Part shown: positions 19,879 through 28,750 of the stretch, one piece after another | Layout: the number at the start of each line of letters is the position of its first letter | How positions within the stretch are numbered: position 1 is the stretch's first letter | Source: Mesobacillus subterraneus | GTDB lineage: Bacteria > Bacillota > Bacilli > Bacillales > Cytobacillaceae | Reading direction: 5' to 3' | DNA: 64,000 nt | Assembly: GCF_023715485.1 (NCBI RefSeq) | Contig: NZ_JAMBOF010000009.1 | Coordinates: 1 to 64,000, forward strand | Notes under the pieces: model-generated | What the model was told of the DNA's origin: nothing | Databases searched by the model: none | The model's input: only the letters and a program-made list of their open reading frames with translations | Position numbers and translations under genes: made by a program

Positions 19879-21141
19879 CTATAAAAAGAACCTCTGGATA
19901 TCATTCCAGGTTACCACAAGCATCAGCAGCATCAATAATGCGAAGCCGACGAAATGGACCATTCCTTCTTTTTGCTTGTCAATCGGCTTCCCTCTCAGCG
20001 CTTCAACCGCGAAGAAGGTCAATCTGCCGCCATCAAGTGCCGGGAATGGGAGCAGGTTCATGATTCCCAGGTTAATGCTCAGGATTGCCGCCCATTTCAT
20101 TAAATAAAAGATTCCAGACTTTGCAACAGTATCTGTCGAGACATAGATCCCCACAGGACCTGACAGCGCATCAATTGAAAATTGCCCAGTCAGCAGTTTT
20201 CCAAGCATGGAAAAAATCTCAACTGTCCAGTAATACGTTTCCTTCACACCATAGGTTATGGATTTCAAAGGTGATTTTTCAACAGGGCTGTATACACCGA
20301 TCAACCCGAATTTTTCCCCTTCAACTTCCTTTGTTTCTGGGGTTACAGGTACCTCCATGCTTTCCCCATCTCTTACGATGGAGAAATCGAGTTCATTTCC
20401 CGGGTTCTTGCGGATGATCTCAACGACATCCTGCCAGCTGGATACTTCTGATCCTTCAATGCTGTTAACAATGTCGCCCTCTTTTAACCCTGCATCAAGC
20501 GCACTTCCATCCGGTGTCAGCTTTCCTAAAACAGGCTCATTTGACGGGATGCCCTGGAAGATGGCAAGAATGATGAATATGACCATGGCGAGCAGGAAAT
20601 TCATCATAGGTCCGGCAAAGATCGCCAGCGTTCTTTGACCGAGAGTTTTTGATCCGAATTGCCTGTCGTACGGAGCTATTTGCGTTTCTGTACCATTCTC
20701 GACAAGCACGGCACTCTTACTGATTGGGAATGATTTTAGCTGTGTATCCTCGTCTCCCTCTTCATAACCTTTGATAAAAAGGGCGTGCTCGATGTCAGCT
20801 TTCTCTACTTCAATAATGCGTGCATCAGGAAACTTTTCCTTATTATTGAGGATGATTTTTGTGACTTCCTCGCTGCCATTGAAAAGCAAGCCCACTCGAT
20901 GGCCTGGCTTTATTTCGATCATTTCCGGGTCTTCCCCAGCCATCCGCACAAATCCTCCTATTGGGAGCAGGCGGATTGTATAGGTTGTTTCATTTTTTTT
21001 ATGCGAGAAAACCTTTGGCCCAAAACCGATAGCGAATTCACGGCAGAGAATCCCGGCCCGCTTCGCGAAAATCAAGTGCCCAAGTTCATGGAAGAACACG
21101 AGGGCGCCAAAAATGACGATAAAAGCAATAACTGTATTCAA
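19879..21141 (-). CDS. rasP: Intramembrane site-2 protease RasP
   Basis: 420-residue S2P/RseP metalloprotease. Zinc site HELGH (18-22) lies in the first membrane helix; the third ligand is in LDGG (369-372) near the C-terminus; a PDZ domain occupies about 195-270. In Bacillus it cleaves anti-sigma RsiW, FtsL and signal-peptide remnants in the membrane. TTG start at 21141, about 9 nt after AAGGTGG. Part of the uppS-cdsA-dxr-rasP lipid and envelope cluster. Confidence 0.96.
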   Translation of the reverse strand: MNTVIAFIVIFGALVFFHELGHLIFAKRAGILCREFAIGFGPKVFSHKKNETTYTIRLLPIGGFVRMAGEDPEMIEIKPGHRVGLLFNGSEEVTKIILNNKEKFPDARIIEVEKADIEHALFIKGYEEGDEDTQLKSFPISKSAVLVENGTETQIAPYDRQFGSKTLGQRTLAIFAGPMMNFLLAMVIFIILAIFQGIPSNEPVLGKLTPDGSALDAGLKEGDIVNSIEGSEVSSWQDVVEIIRKNPGNELDFSIVRDGESMEVPVTPETKEVEGEKFGLIGVYSPVEKSPLKSITYGVKETYYWTVEIFSMLGKLLTGQFSIDALSGPVGIYVSTDTVAKSGIFYLMKWAAILSINLGIMNLLPFPALDGGRLTFFAVEALRGKPIDKQKEGMVHFVGFALLMLLMLVVTWNDIQRFFL

Positions 21142-21206
21142 ATTATCTAACCACCTTTTTTAAGGATAAGAATTCACTTTTACTAAACCTGAGGCCTTTC
21201 AGTTCT

Positions 21207-22349
21207 TTATACAAGTGAGTTTATAAAGCTTCTTGTTTCTTTATCAACCTCTTGGATCGTTTCAAGGCTTGGATTTTTTGTGATTTCATGGCTGTCCATT
21301 GCTTTCTCAATCAAGTCTTCAATTTGCAGAAAAGTGATTCTGTCTTCCAAAAAGGCAGCTACTGCCGCTTCATTGGCTGCATTCATGACAGCAGGCAGGG
21401 TTCCGCCGGAATTGCCAGCTTCATAGGCGAATTTCAAACAGCGGAACCGGTCATAGTCCATTTCCTTGAAGTGCAGTTTGCCGATCTCAGCAAGATTCAA
21501 TCTCTTCCCTGAATGTAACGGCAACCGGTCAGGATATGTAAGAGCATATTGGATTGGCACCTTCATATCAGGAGTTCCAAGCTGCGCAATGATGCTGGTA
21601 TCATGGAACTCTACCATTGAATGGATGATACTTTCACGATGAAGCAATACGGATATACTTTCATAGGGAAGTGAGAATAGCCAGTGTGCTTCAATCACTT
21701 CGAGCCCCTTATTCATCATTGTTGCAGAATCAATGGTTATTTTTGCACCCATGGACCAGTTTGGGTGGTTCAGAGCATCTGCTTTAGTGACTCCTTGCAA
21801 TTCCTCTCGTGTCCGGTCTCTGAAGCTTCCTCCTGATGCAGTCAGGATCAGCCTCTCGATATTTTTCTCATTCTCTCCCTGCAAAGACTGAAAAATTGCA
21901 GAATGCTCGCTGTCTACCGGCAGTACGGACACATTGTGGCGCCTGGCTTCTTCCATTACAATGTGACCTGCTGTAACAAGTGTTTCCTTATTGGCAATTG
22001 CAATCGTCTTCCTGGCTTTTATCGCTTCAAGCGTAGGACGTAAACCCACACTGCCCAGTACAGCGTTGACAAGAATACTTGATTTATGGAATACCGCGGC
22101 TTCCTCAAGACCTTCGTTCCCATAAACTATCTTCACATTCGAAAACTCAGTCTTTAAAGTTTCAGCATCTGCCTTTTCCTGGACGGAAACCAGTTCCGGT
22201 TGGAACTCACTGATGATTTTACGTGTAAGGTCCATGTTCCGGCCGGCCGACATCGATACTAGTTTAAATTCTTCAGGATGCTCTCTGATCACATCAAGCG
22301 TTTGGATTCCGATTGATCCTGTAGCACCTAACAAGCTGATTTTCTTCAC
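21207..22349 (-). CDS. dxr: 1-deoxy-D-xylulose 5-phosphate reductoisomerase
   Basis: 380 residues; converts DXP to 2-C-methyl-D-erythritol 4-phosphate in the MEP isoprenoid pathway using NADPH. N-terminal GATGSIG nucleotide motif, the ANKETLV and [12 protein letters not shown] metal and substrate segments, and SGGSFRD are all intact. Start chosen: GTG at 22349 ([14 protein letters not shown]), 5 nt after TAGGAGTGA; the GTG three codons upstream overlaps that site. It supplies precursors for UppS, encoded two genes upstream. Confidence 0.97.
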   Translation of the reverse strand: MKKISLLGATGSIGIQTLDVIREHPEEFKLVSMSAGRNMDLTRKIISEFQPELVSVQEKADAETLKTEFSNVKIVYGNEGLEEAAVFHKSSILVNAVLGSVGLRPTLEAIKARKTIAIANKETLVTAGHIVMEEARRHNVSVLPVDSEHSAIFQSLQGENEKNIERLILTASGGSFRDRTREELQGVTKADALNHPNWSMGAKITIDSATMMNKGLEVIEAHWLFSLPYESISVLLHRESIIHSMVEFHDTSIIAQLGTPDMKVPIQYALTYPDRLPLHSGKRLNLAEIGKLHFKEMDYDRFRCLKFAYEAGNSGGTLPAVMNAANEAAVAAFLEDRITFLQIEDLIEKAMDSHEITKNPSLETIQEVDKETRSFINSLV

Positions 22350-22465
22350 AAAGTTCACTCCTAAATATCTTCAACGGGAAACAAACGCACCCCGGTTTTA
22401 TCCGATTTATGTGCAATACCCTTTTAGTCACAGCCTGCTTATCAGTAATAAAACATCGAAGGGTT

Positions 22466-23254
22466 TTATAATAGGTGGAAAAGATGGATTAACGGCCAGA
22501 CAAACAACAGGCTGTCAAACCGGTCAAGCATCCCGCCATGTCCAGGCAGGATTTTGCCTGAATCCTTCACATTGTAATGCCTCTTCATAGCAGACTCTAC
22601 AAGGTCTCCCACCTGGCCGAAAACCGATAAGAAAGCTGTTGCTGCAAGCAGAACGACTACAGAAACTTCCATGTCAGCGAAAATACTGAAAAGAATGGCG
22701 ACGGCAAGTGCAGAAACCACGCCTCCAAAAAAGCCTTCAGTTGTTTTATTTGGGCTTATTTCAGGCCATAGTTTGCGTTTGCCTATCGCCCGTCCGATAA
22801 AATATGCCCCCGAATCGGTAGCCCAGATCATGAATAACGAATAGAACACATAAGGAAGACTTGCTTCTCTTGTTTCAATGAAAAAGTAAAAGCCCAGTCC
22901 AACATAAAGAGTGGACAGGATGGAGAATGCAACATCCTCAAAAGTAAACCTGTTTTTCGTGATGACCGTGTATGTTAGGAATAAAAGTACTCCGAGCAGG
23001 AAAAGTTCCATTTTTGTATAATTTATGCTATCAAGAATACCTAGATATTGCTCTGGAATCATAAAAACCCATAATAAAACCAATGAAATTATTCCTGGGA
23101 CTGATAATAGCTTTAATTTCCTCATGTTCAATGCTTCATATAAAGCAACGGACGCAATAAGATAGACCATTGCGATAAATGGCAAGCCTCCAAAGATTAC
23201 GATTGGAAGAAAAACCGCTGCTGCTGCGACTGCTGTAATGATTCTCTGCTTCAT
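22466..23254 (-). CDS. cdsA: Phosphatidate cytidylyltransferase CdsA
   Basis: 262 residues, polytopic membrane enzyme that makes CDP-diacylglycerol from phosphatidate and CTP. Several membrane helices run from residue 1 to about 200. The CDS signature is present near the C-terminus: VGDLVESAMKRHYNVKDSGK then PGHGGMLDRFDSL. ATG at 23254, with AAGGTGTG about 11 nt upstream. It sits between uppS and dxr as in B. subtilis. Confidence 0.96.
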   Translation of the reverse strand: MKQRIITAVAAAAVFLPIVIFGGLPFIAMVYLIASVALYEALNMRKLKLLSVPGIISLVLLWVFMIPEQYLGILDSINYTKMELFLLGVLLFLTYTVITKNRFTFEDVAFSILSTLYVGLGFYFFIETREASLPYVFYSLFMIWATDSGAYFIGRAIGKRKLWPEISPNKTTEGFFGGVVSALAVAILFSIFADMEVSVVVLLAATAFLSVFGQVGDLVESAMKRHYNVKDSGKILPGHGGMLDRFDSLLFVWPLIHLFHLL

Positions 23255-23273
23255 CTATTTATTCACACCTTTT

Positions 23274-24050
23274 TTATACTCCTCCAAAACGCCGCTGGCG
23301 ACCCTGGAATGCTTCAATTGCTTCGACAAAATGCTCCTCGTTGAAATCAGGCCACAGTACATCTGTAAACCAAAATTCTGTATATGCAAGCTGCCAAAGC
23401 ATAAAATTGCTTAAGCGGATCTCGCCGCTTGTCCTGATTAACAAATCAGGGTCTTTAAAATCCTTTGTCATCAAATAAGAAGAAAATACTTCCTCCGTCA
23501 ATTCATCCTCACTCATTATACCACTTTTGACATCATTTAAGACTCGTTTGACTCCATCAAGGATTTCTGCCCTGCTGCCATAATTCAGGGCGAAATTCAA
23601 CGTCAGGCCGGTATTGTCTTTCGTATCTTCCTTCGCTTTTCCTACTGCTTTCCTTGTATGGTCCGGCAGCTTATCCATATAGCCAATCATTTCTACACGG
23701 ACATTTTCTTCGATAAGCTCAGGAAGGAAAGTACCGAGAAATTCTTCAGGCAGCTTCATTAAAAAATCAACTTCCATTTTTGGCCGTTTCCAATTTTCTG
23801 TTGAAAAAGCATAAACGGTTAGAGTCTTAACTCCAAGTTCATTTGCAAGCTTGGTTATTTTCCGGACAACCTTCATGCCTTCATGATGGCCGGCAACACG
23901 GGGCAAAGCACGTTTTTTAGCCCAGCGTCCATTGCCATCCATTATTATAGCAACATGAGATGGTACATCATGTTCTTTAATTTGAAGTACACGATCTCGG
24001 AGACTGGAAGAGTTATTTTCTTTCTTCCATAGATTCATTTTATTTAACAT
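23274..24050 (-). CDS. uppS: Undecaprenyl diphosphate synthase
   Basis: 258 residues; extends farnesyl diphosphate with eight isopentenyl units to make the C55 carrier for peptidoglycan. Catalytic Asp38 in IIMDGNGRW, then AFSTENWKRP and the C-terminal LIRTSGEIRLSNFMLWQ...FTDVLWPDF. Start chosen: ATG at 24050, 8 nt after GGGGGAG; the open frame continues 20 codons upstream without family similarity. First gene of the uppS-cdsA-dxr-rasP unit. Confidence 0.96.
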   Translation of the reverse strand: MLNKMNLWKKENNSSSLRDRVLQIKEHDVPSHVAIIMDGNGRWAKKRALPRVAGHHEGMKVVRKITKLANELGVKTLTVYAFSTENWKRPKMEVDFLMKLPEEFLGTFLPELIEENVRVEMIGYMDKLPDHTRKAVGKAKEDTKDNTGLTLNFALNYGSRAEILDGVKRVLNDVKSGIMSEDELTEEVFSSYLMTKDFKDPDLLIRTSGEIRLSNFMLWQLAYTEFWFTDVLWPDFNEEHFVEAIEAFQGRQRRFGGV

Positions 24051-24498
24051 TAGGACAGCTCCCCCAAAAGATAATCTATAACTCCGATCTGACATGGTTT
24101 TATGCCTCATTCAGACTTTATTCAAGCAGACAGGTCTCTACTCAAAGTCCGTTTGTTGCACGAAAGGCGTACGCTGAAGCTGGACACCTCATTTAGGTAA
24201 ACTATATGTGAGATCCTTTTCTTTTTCTGCCATATCCATATGCCACTATCATACCAAAAAAGAAAAAAGATATCTCTATAAATGGATGTATTCATCTGAA
24301 TGTCGCTATTGCTATGCTTTTTCGTTCAAATTGCAGCTAAAAGTGTCTTACATAAAGATTATGTACATTAAAAGCAAAACAGAATATAACACCCAACATT
24401 ATTATATTCTATCATTTAGGCTCGTTTCGTAAACTTGTTATTTTCCCCTTAATCTACACGTTACGGTACATCTTTTCTAAAATGTATATATGGATAGA
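24051..24498 (-). other. frr-uppS intergenic region with repeat fragments
   Basis: About 450 bp without a credible gene. It holds a MITE-end-like sequence at 24419-24446 and, at 24166-24187, a string GGCGTACGCTGAAGCTGGAC that resembles the end of the palindromic Bacillaceae repeat. TATAAT occurs on the minus strand near 24403-24408 but has no good -35. Confidence 0.5.
24419..24446. repeat. Solo MITE end
   Basis: GGCTCGTTTCGTAAACTTGT closely matches the reverse complement of the right end of the 12522-12695 element (GGCTCTTTTCGTAAACTTTG). No partner end is found within 170 bp on the right, so this is probably a remnant. Confidence 0.5.
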
Positions 24499-24527
24499 GA
24501 AAAAACCCCCTGGAAAACAGAGGGTTT
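24499..24527 (-). terminator. Intrinsic terminator of frr
   Basis: On the minus strand AACCCTCTG, TTTTC, CAGGGGGTT form a 9-bp stem with one G-U, followed by a T-rich run. It lies about 55 nt after the frr stop. Confidence 0.9.
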
Positions 24528-24583
24528 TCGTAAAAAGTCCAATTTTTCAGTATTCATCGCAAACGTTAATCCACGCCTGTGAT

Positions 24584-25141
24584 TTACACTTCTAAAATTT
24601 CTTTTTCCTTATCTTTCGTAATCTGATCGATTTTAGTAATATGCTCATCAGTCATTTTTTGAATATCATCTGAATATCCACGAAGGTCATCTTCAGTGAT
24701 TTCACCATTTTTTTCAAGCTTCTTTAAATCTTCATTTCCATCGCGGCGAATGTTGCGGATAGCAACTTTCGCTTCTTCCGCTTCTTTTTTCACTTGCTTA
24801 GCAAGCTCTTTACGGCGTTCTTCCGTAAGCTGAGGGATGGCAAGTCTAATGATGGATCCATCATTAGAAGGATTCAAGCCAAGATCAGATTTTAAAATTG
24901 CTTTTTCGATTTCACCTAAGATTGACTTATCATACGGCTGGATAACTAGCAAACGGGCCTCAGGTACAGATATACCGGCCAGCTGGTTTACAGGAGTCGG
25001 CGCTCCATAATATTCCACCTGGATTCTGTCAAGAAGAGAAGCACTGGCTCTTCCGGCACGGATGCTGGCTAGTTCGCGAGTGTATGCTTGAATCGCTTTT
25101 GTCATTCTTTCCTTTGAATTGGCAATTGCTTGTTTTGGCAT
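24584..25141 (-). CDS. frr: Ribosome recycling factor
   Basis: 185 residues, full length two-domain RRF. It has the [26 protein letters not shown]-terminus and the [26 protein letters not shown] hinge-helix segment. It splits post-termination ribosomes together with EF-G. The ATG overlaps the pyrH stop (TAATG) and is preceded by GGGGGA, so translation is coupled to pyrH. Confidence 0.98.
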   Translation of the reverse strand: MPKQAIANSKERMTKAIQAYTRELASIRAGRASASLLDRIQVEYYGAPTPVNQLAGISVPEARLLVIQPYDKSILGEIEKAILKSDLGLNPSNDGSIIRLAIPQLTEERRKELAKQVKKEAEEAKVAIRNIRRDGNEDLKKLEKNGEITEDDLRGYSDDIQKMTDEHITKIDQITKDKEKEILEV

Positions 25142-25866
25142 TAGTTTTTCCCCCTCACAATTGTTCCGATTGTTTCACCCATTACTGCTCTTTTGATATT
25201 ACCTTTCTCCATGATAGAGAAAACAATTAATGGGATATCATTGTCCATGCATAATGATGAAGCTGTGGAATCCATAACAGCTAAGCCTTCCTTTAAAACA
25301 TCCAAATAAGATAGTTCATCATATTTGGTCGCATTCTTGTCAACACGCGGGTCTGCAGAATATACGCCATCAACATTATTCTTCGCCATCAGGATTACAT
25401 CTGCCTCAATTTCGGCAGCACGTAATGCAGCTGTGGTATCCGTTGAGAAGTATGGATTTCCTGTTCCTGCTGCGAAAATGACAACGCGCGTTTTCTCTAG
25501 ATGTCTGATCGCTCTTCTTCTGATGTAAGGCTCCGCCACCTGACGCATTTCAATGGAAGTTTGAACCCTTGTTTCGATCCCCGCTTGTTCCAGGCTGTCC
25601 TGTAAAGAAAGGGAATTCATGACCGTTGCGAGCATGCCCATATAGTCTGCCGTCGCTCTGTCCATTCCCATTTCTTCACCGATTTTACCTCGCCAGATAT
25701 TTCCCCCGCCTACTACAACGGCGACTTCGACACCAAGCTCCGCAATCTCTTTTACCTGGTCTGCAACATTTTTGATTACCGACGGATTGATGCCAAATCC
25801 TTGTTCTCCGGCTAAAGCTTCTCCACTTAACTTTAAAACAACTCTTTTGTATTGTGGGCTAGTCAT
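25141..25866 (-). CDS. pyrH: Uridylate kinase PyrH
   Basis: 241 residues, amino-acid-kinase fold UMP kinase that makes UDP. Features: [14 protein letters not shown]-terminus, [22 protein letters not shown] and the [15 protein letters not shown] segment. Start chosen: ATG at 25866, 5 nt after GGAGGTA; the preceding in-frame codons cover the tsf-pyrH terminator region and are rejected. Forms a two-gene unit with frr. Confidence 0.97.
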   Translation of the reverse strand: MTSPQYKRVVLKLSGEALAGEQGFGINPSVIKNVADQVKEIAELGVEVAVVVGGGNIWRGKIGEEMGMDRATADYMGMLATVMNSLSLQDSLEQAGIETRVQTSIEMRQVAEPYIRRRAIRHLEKTRVVIFAAGTGNPYFSTDTTAALRAAEIEADVILMAKNNVDGVYSADPRVDKNATKYDELSYLDVLKEGLAVMDSTASSLCMDNDIPLIVFSIMEKGNIKRAVMGETIGTIVRGKN

Positions 25867-25902
25867 AGGGTACCTCCATATGTAATTTATAAAGCTATGT
25901 CC

Positions 25903-25930
25903 AAAAACAGGGAACACAAAGTGTTCCCTG
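25903..25930 (-). terminator. Intrinsic terminator between tsf and pyrH
   Basis: A perfect 10-bp stem CAGGGAACAC (25908-25917) and GTGTTCCCTG (25921-25930), followed on the minus strand by TTTTT. It is 22 nt after the tsf stop. Confidence 0.93.
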
Positions 25931-25952
25931 CAATTACATAGGCTAGTAATAA

Positions 25953-26837
25953 TTATTTCTTGTTTACTTGGTTCATTACTTCTTCAGCAAAGTTATCTTC
26001 ACGCTTTTCGATGCCTTCGCCTACTTCATAACGAGTGAATTCACGAACAGTAGCGCCTTTAGATTCAACAAACTGGCGTACTTTTTGATCAGGATTCTTA
26101 ACAAAAGTCTGGTCAAGTACACAAACATCTTCGAAATACTTGCTTAGACGGCCTTCAACCATTTTCGCAACGATATTTTCAGGTTTGCCTTCGTTAAGAG
26201 CTTGCTGAGTAAGGATTTGGCGCTCGTGTTCAACTTCTTCTTGAGAAACTTCGTCACGAGATACATATTTAGGTTTTAATGCAGCGATATGCATAGAAAC
26301 GTCTTTAGCAGATGCTTCGTCAGTAGTTCCTTCAAGAACTGTTAAGACACCAATGCGTCCGCCCATGTGAAGGTATGCACCGAATGCATCATTGTCAGTT
26401 TTAGTCTTGATTTCAAAGCGGCGAAGGGAAAGCTTTTCACCAATCTTAGCAATTGCTGCATTGATGTGGCTTTCTACAGTTGCACCGTTTTCCATAGTTT
26501 GAGTGTTTGCTTCTTCAGCAGATGCCGGCTTGTTTTTCAGAAGGTGCTCAGCAAGTTCTTTAACAAGAGCCTGGAAGCCTTCGTTCTTTGCAACGAAATC
26601 TGTTTCAGAGTTTACTTCGAGGATTACAGCTTCATTGCCTTCTGTAAGGATATAAGTTGTTCCTTCAGCAGCGATGCGGTCAGCTTTCTTAGCTGCTTTT
26701 GCGATTCCTTTTTCACGAAGGTAATCGATTGCTTTGTCCATATCTCCAGCTGTTTCAGTAAGTGCATTTTTGCAGTCCATCATACCTGCGCCTGTTTTTT
26801 CACGCAATTCTTTAACCATTTGAGCAGTAATTGCCAT
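25953..26837 (-). CDS. tsf: Elongation factor Ts
   Basis: 294 residues; nucleotide exchange factor for EF-Tu. The N-terminal UBA-like domain with [16 protein letters not shown], the core motif [13 protein letters not shown] and the two coiled subdomains are all present. ATG with AGGAGGAA 7 nt upstream. It follows rpsB after the rpsB terminator. Confidence 0.98.
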   Translation of the reverse strand: MAITAQMVKELREKTGAGMMDCKNALTETAGDMDKAIDYLREKGIAKAAKKADRIAAEGTTYILTEGNEAVILEVNSETDFVAKNEGFQALVKELAEHLLKNKPASAEEANTQTMENGATVESHINAAIAKIGEKLSLRRFEIKTKTDNDAFGAYLHMGGRIGVLTVLEGTTDEASAKDVSMHIAALKPKYVSRDEVSQEEVEHERQILTQQALNEGKPENIVAKMVEGRLSKYFEDVCVLDQTFVKNPDQKVRQFVESKGATVREFTRYEVGEGIEKREDNFAEEVMNQVNKK

Positions 26838-26938
26838 AATGAAATTCCTCCTAGAATCATGATTATGTAACTATACTTTATTTTAACTTCATTTTGCCAA
26901 TATAAACCCTATCAGGCTTATAAGGACTTATTAGTCTT

Positions 26939-26974
26939 AAAAAAAGGTGATAAAGGGTGCTTCCCTATATCACC
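26939..26974 (-). terminator. Intrinsic terminator between rpsB and tsf
   Basis: GGTGATAAAGGG (26946-26957) and CCCTATATCACC (26963-26974) form a 12-bp stem with one mismatch; a run of T follows on the minus strand. Partial read-through to tsf is likely. Confidence 0.9.
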
Positions 26975-26983
26975 TTTTTCAAA

Positions 26984-27694
26984 TTAAGCTTCTACAGCTT
27001 CTGTAGTTTCTTCGCCTTGCTTAGCTTCGATAATAGCGTCAGCCATTTTAGCAGTAAGCAATTTAACAGCGCGGATAGCGTCATCGTTCGCAGGGATAAC
27101 TACGTCGATTTCGTCCGGATCACAGTTTGTATCAACAATTCCAACGATAGGAATGTTCAATTTACGAGCTTCAGCAACAGCAATGCGCTCTTTGCGTGGG
27201 TCAATGATGAAAAGAGCATCTGGAAGGCCCTTCATATCTTTGATTCCGCCTAGGAATTTCTCTAAACGCTCTTGCTCTTTCTTCAATTGAACTACTTCTT
27301 TCTTAGGAAGTACTTCAAAAGTTCCGTCTTCAGACATTCTTTCGATGTTCTTTAGACGTGAGATACGCTTTTGGATTGTTTCGAAGTTAGTTAGAGTACC
27401 ACCCAACCAGCGTTGGTTAACATAGTACATACCAGAACGAGCTGCTTCTTCTTTAACAGAATCTTGAGCTTGTTTCTTAGTTCCTACGAAAAGAACAGTT
27501 CCGCCGTTACCAGCAAGCTCTTTCACGTAGTTGTAAGCTTCTTCTACCTTCTTAACTGTTTTTTGAAGGTCGATGATGTAGATGCCGTTACGCTCAGTGA
27601 AGATGTATTTCTTCATCTTAGGGTTCCAACGGCGTGTCTGGTGACCGAAGTGTACACCAGCTTCAAGCAGTTGCTTCATTGAAATTACTGACAT
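26984..27694 (-). CDS. rpsB: 30S ribosomal protein S2
   Basis: 236 residues, full length, with the S2 hallmarks [19 protein letters not shown], the [12 protein letters not shown] block and PDALFIIDP...[19 protein letters not shown]. It completes 30S assembly near the platform. ATG with AGGAGGAA 6 nt upstream. It has its own promoter and a structured leader between swrB and the start codon. Confidence 0.98.
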   Translation of the reverse strand: MSVISMKQLLEAGVHFGHQTRRWNPKMKKYIFTERNGIYIIDLQKTVKKVEEAYNYVKELAGNGGTVLFVGTKKQAQDSVKEEAARSGMYYVNQRWLGGTLTNFETIQKRISRLKNIERMSEDGTFEVLPKKEVVQLKKEQERLEKFLGGIKDMKGLPDALFIIDPRKERIAVAEARKLNIPIVGIVDTNCDPDEIDVVIPANDDAIRAVKLLTAKMADAIIEAKQGEETTEAVEA

Positions 27695-27730
27695 GTTGTT
27701 TCCTCCTAATGGTTTTGATTTCCTCCGTTC

Positions 27731-27764
27731 ATCTCATCTTCAGCCGGCAACTGTCGAAACAGCA
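27731..27764 (-). promoter_or_regulatory. Structured leader of rpsB (candidate S2 feedback element)
   Basis: On the minus strand GCCGG...CTGT-TTCG-ACAG...CCGGC forms a two-part hairpin with a TTCG tetraloop, between the promoter and the ribosome site. Ribosomal-protein leaders often bind their own product; that is inferred here, as I cannot match it to a named motif. Confidence 0.4.
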
Positions 27765-27808
27765 CCGTCCGGCCAAATCAATGAACGTGTGTATTAACAC
27801 CATGAGAT

Positions 27809-27837
27809 AATATAGCATATAAAAATAAGACAATCAA
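27809..27837 (-). promoter_or_regulatory. Sigma-A promoter of rpsB
   Basis: On the minus strand -35 TTGATT (27832-27837) and -10 TATATT (27809-27814) have exactly 17 bp between them. It lies directly after the swrB stop, which it slightly precedes. Confidence 0.7.
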
Positions 27838-27838
27838 G

Positions 27839-28417
27839 TTATTCTTGCGTATTTTGCCGGAATTTAAGCAAAAGTTCTATTTCTGTTTTACCTTTGTCAA
27901 GATCCCGCGCAATTTCCTCAATTGTTAATCCTTGTTTTTTCATTTTCACAACCTGGTCAATAAAGCTTAATTGCACAGGCTCACTCTCGGAAACGGGTAT
28001 CCTGGGTTTATCCTGTAATGCCTCTGCCTCAGCCTCAACTTCTTCCTTCACTGAAACTGGCTTGCTGCTTTGTTGATACGCCTTCCTTGCAGCATGATAG
28101 GATACACCTTTGCCGATTCTGCTTGGCAGTTCGTTTGTATTTTCTTTCGCAGTGCTTGAGGTGGCATCTTTATCTGCAGTTCCATCTTGTTTGTAAGGAC
28201 TGGCGCTGTTTGTTTTCTTCATCATTTCAATGAAAGTATCATTTTCTTCTTTTAATTCAAACAAATAAGCAGAAAAAACCTCTTCAATTTCTTTGATGAT
28301 TCTTTGTTGTTTTTTCTCTGCTTCCATAAGCCGGTTTTGGCGTAAATATAATAGGATAATTGCGAAGATGGCTGCTGCGTTTAGTATGAGGCTTAAGAGT
28401 AGTAGAAAAGTGGTCAT
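27839..28417 (-). CDS. swrB: SwrB, swarming/flagellar assembly protein
   Basis: 192 residues. One N-terminal membrane helix (about 3-25), a basic and coiled segment, a variable polar middle, and a C-terminal helical motif VVKMKKQGLTIEEIARDLDKG resembling a helix-turn-helix. In B. subtilis SwrB promotes activation of the flagellar export apparatus and switch during assembly. ATG with AGAGGGA 4 nt upstream. It is the last gene of fla/che, 9 nt from the preceding small gene. Identification rests on position and architecture as much as on sequence. Confidence 0.85.
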   Translation of the reverse strand: MTTFLLLLSLILNAAAIFAIILLYLRQNRLMEAEKKQQRIIKEIEEVFSAYLFELKEENDTFIEMMKKTNSASPYKQDGTADKDATSSTAKENTNELPSRIGKGVSYHAARKAYQQSSKPVSVKEEVEAEAEALQDKPRIPVSESEPVQLSFIDQVVKMKKQGLTIEEIARDLDKGKTEIELLLKFRQNTQE

Positions 28418-28426
28418 AAAATCCCT

Positions 28427-28741
28427 CTATCCGCTGTAATCAATTACTTTTCCCTTGTAGGGATGGTGCTGTGGTGATTGATGATCATTCTTTTGCTTGT
28501 TATTTTGGCTGTCCTTTTGTTGCTGCTGGTTTGAAGAACCATGGTCTTTATTAAGCCGTGCTTCTTGCTTCTGTTCATTCTTGTTCACGGTCTTCCGCTT
28601 TAATTCATCTTCCTTCATCACACTTTGTGCGGCATGTTCCTGAAGATGTTGTCCCCGCTGCTGAAGTTGTTCCTGAATCTTGCCTGCATCATGTGTCCGT
28701 GGAAGCGCAATCTGCATTTCGATTGTCTTGAGACTCATCAT
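28427..28741 (-). CDS. Small conserved-looking protein of unknown function in fla/che operon
   Basis: 104 residues, starting MMSLKTIEMQIALPRTHDAG; AAGGAAGTGAC precedes tandem ATGs. Two ordered-looking ends (residues 1-40 and the last dozen, HPYKGKVIDYSG) flank a strongly K/Q/N/D-rich linker of about 50 residues that is probably disordered. There is no signal peptide or membrane helix. It lies 9 nt from both the FapA-like gene and swrB. I recall this gene and its FapA-like neighbour between sigD and swrB in many Bacillaceae but not in B. subtilis. No function is assigned. Confidence 0.8.
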   Translation of the reverse strand: MMSLKTIEMQIALPRTHDAGKIQEQLQQRGQHLQEHAAQSVMKEDELKRKTVNKNEQKQEARLNKDHGSSNQQQQKDSQNNKQKNDHQSPQHHPYKGKVIDYSG

Positions 28742-28750
28742 GTCACTTCC

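Noticed and set aside
26850-26930. Separate tsf promoter (TTGGCA and TATAGT)
   Set aside because: The spacing is 19 bp, outside the normal range; read-through from rpsB is a simpler source.
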